Part shown: positions 63,950 through 64,000 of the stretch, piece after piece
Layout of the letters: the number at the start of each line of letters is the position of its first letter
Numbering within the stretch: position 1 is the first letter of the stretch
Assembly (NCBI RefSeq): GCF_028993555.1
Contig: NZ_CP118610.1
Coordinates: 4,182,292 to 4,246,291, forward strand
DNA: 64,000 nt
Direction of reading: 5' to 3'
From: Ensifer adhaerens
GTDB taxonomy: Bacteria; Pseudomonadota; Alphaproteobacteria; Rhizobiales; Rhizobiaceae
Notes under the pieces: model-generated
Told to the model about the DNA's origin: nothing
The model's database searches: none
What the model saw: the letters and a program-made list of their open reading frames with translations, nothing else
Translations under genes and position numbers: made by a program

Positions 63950-64000
63950 ATGACGCCGGCAGCGATGACGGCATCTGAACATGAATCGGAAGGCGGCAAA
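63950..64000 (+). CDS. dnaA: Possible start of dnaA (partial)
   Basis: An ATG at 63950 opens a frame that runs to the last base (17 codons, MTPAAMTASEHESEGGK). In rhizobia dnaA follows rpsT after a long gap, so this could be its variable N-terminus. The ribosome binding site is weak (AAGAG), and the conserved DnaA sequence is not reached, so the start could equally lie beyond the window. Confidence 0.35.
   Translation, partial: MTPAAMTASEHESEGGK

Overview
The window looks like the chromosome of a Sinorhizobium/Ensifer-type alphaproteobacterium (Rhizobiaceae). The coding DNA is GC-rich. The gene order ubiB-ubiE / mutM-ech-rpsT ahead of what should be dnaA, the iolCDEB cluster with an IolC-DUF2090 fusion, a RpiR-type IolR, and the CTCCCCGC-type intergenic palindromes all point there. 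The species cannot be fixed from sequence alone.

Bases 1 to about 12,804 are a mobile element, and its left end lies outside the window. At its right edge sits a large serine recombinase reading inward. One base past the junction, comM (the Mg-chelatase-like AAA+ helicase for transformation) resumes in frame six codons before its Walker A motif, so the element has split comM. Inside it are a MobV-type relaxase, a primase-polymerase-like replication protein, a second small serine recombinase, several unknown small genes, a secreted Ig-fold protein overlapping the relaxase, and structured non-coding DNA that may hold oriT and oriV. An AT-richer three-gene operon (membrane protein, unknown protein, PD-(D/E)XK-like protein) is cut by an IS66-family insertion whose right end is at 2029. 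This operon is the best candidate for an undescribed cargo system, possibly anti-phage.

From 12.8 to 23 kb is ordinary chromosome: comM remnant, cysK, two LysE exporters, a NIPSNAP protein with a DMT exporter opposite an Lrp regulator, dut, prfC, a B3/4 protein, an EamA exporter and an AraC regulator.

Bases 23.1 to 35.4 kb hold a complete nitrate assimilation locus: nasT-nasS (RNA-binding antiterminator and nitrate sensor), then nrtABC (uptake), nirBD (nitrite reductase), nasA (nitrate reductase) and cysG (siroheme). Upstream of nrtA are an NtrC-like site, an exact sigma-54 -24/-12 promoter and a leader RNA. In the leader a hairpin with an A1/G4 hexaloop and a terminator before seven Ts cannot form together. 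This fits nitrogen-limitation control by NtrC plus nitrate-dependent antitermination by NasT.

Bases 35.5 to 45.1 kb contain a metalloprotease-like gene, a GFA protein and the inositol catabolism genes iolB, iolE, iolD, iolC, iolR and a Gfo/Idh/MocA dehydrogenase. A shared motif before iolC and before the dehydrogenase is the likely IolR operator. From 45.3 to 63.1 kb are housekeeping and miscellaneous genes (glutamine amidotransferase, coaBC, diguanylate cyclase, ABC-F, CDF transporter, MFS, deaminase, ankyrin protein, SDR, GNAT, ubiB, ubiE, mutM, ech, rpsT). The last 0.9 kb is non-coding with a cluster of GANTC (CcrM) sites, and probably leads into dnaA.
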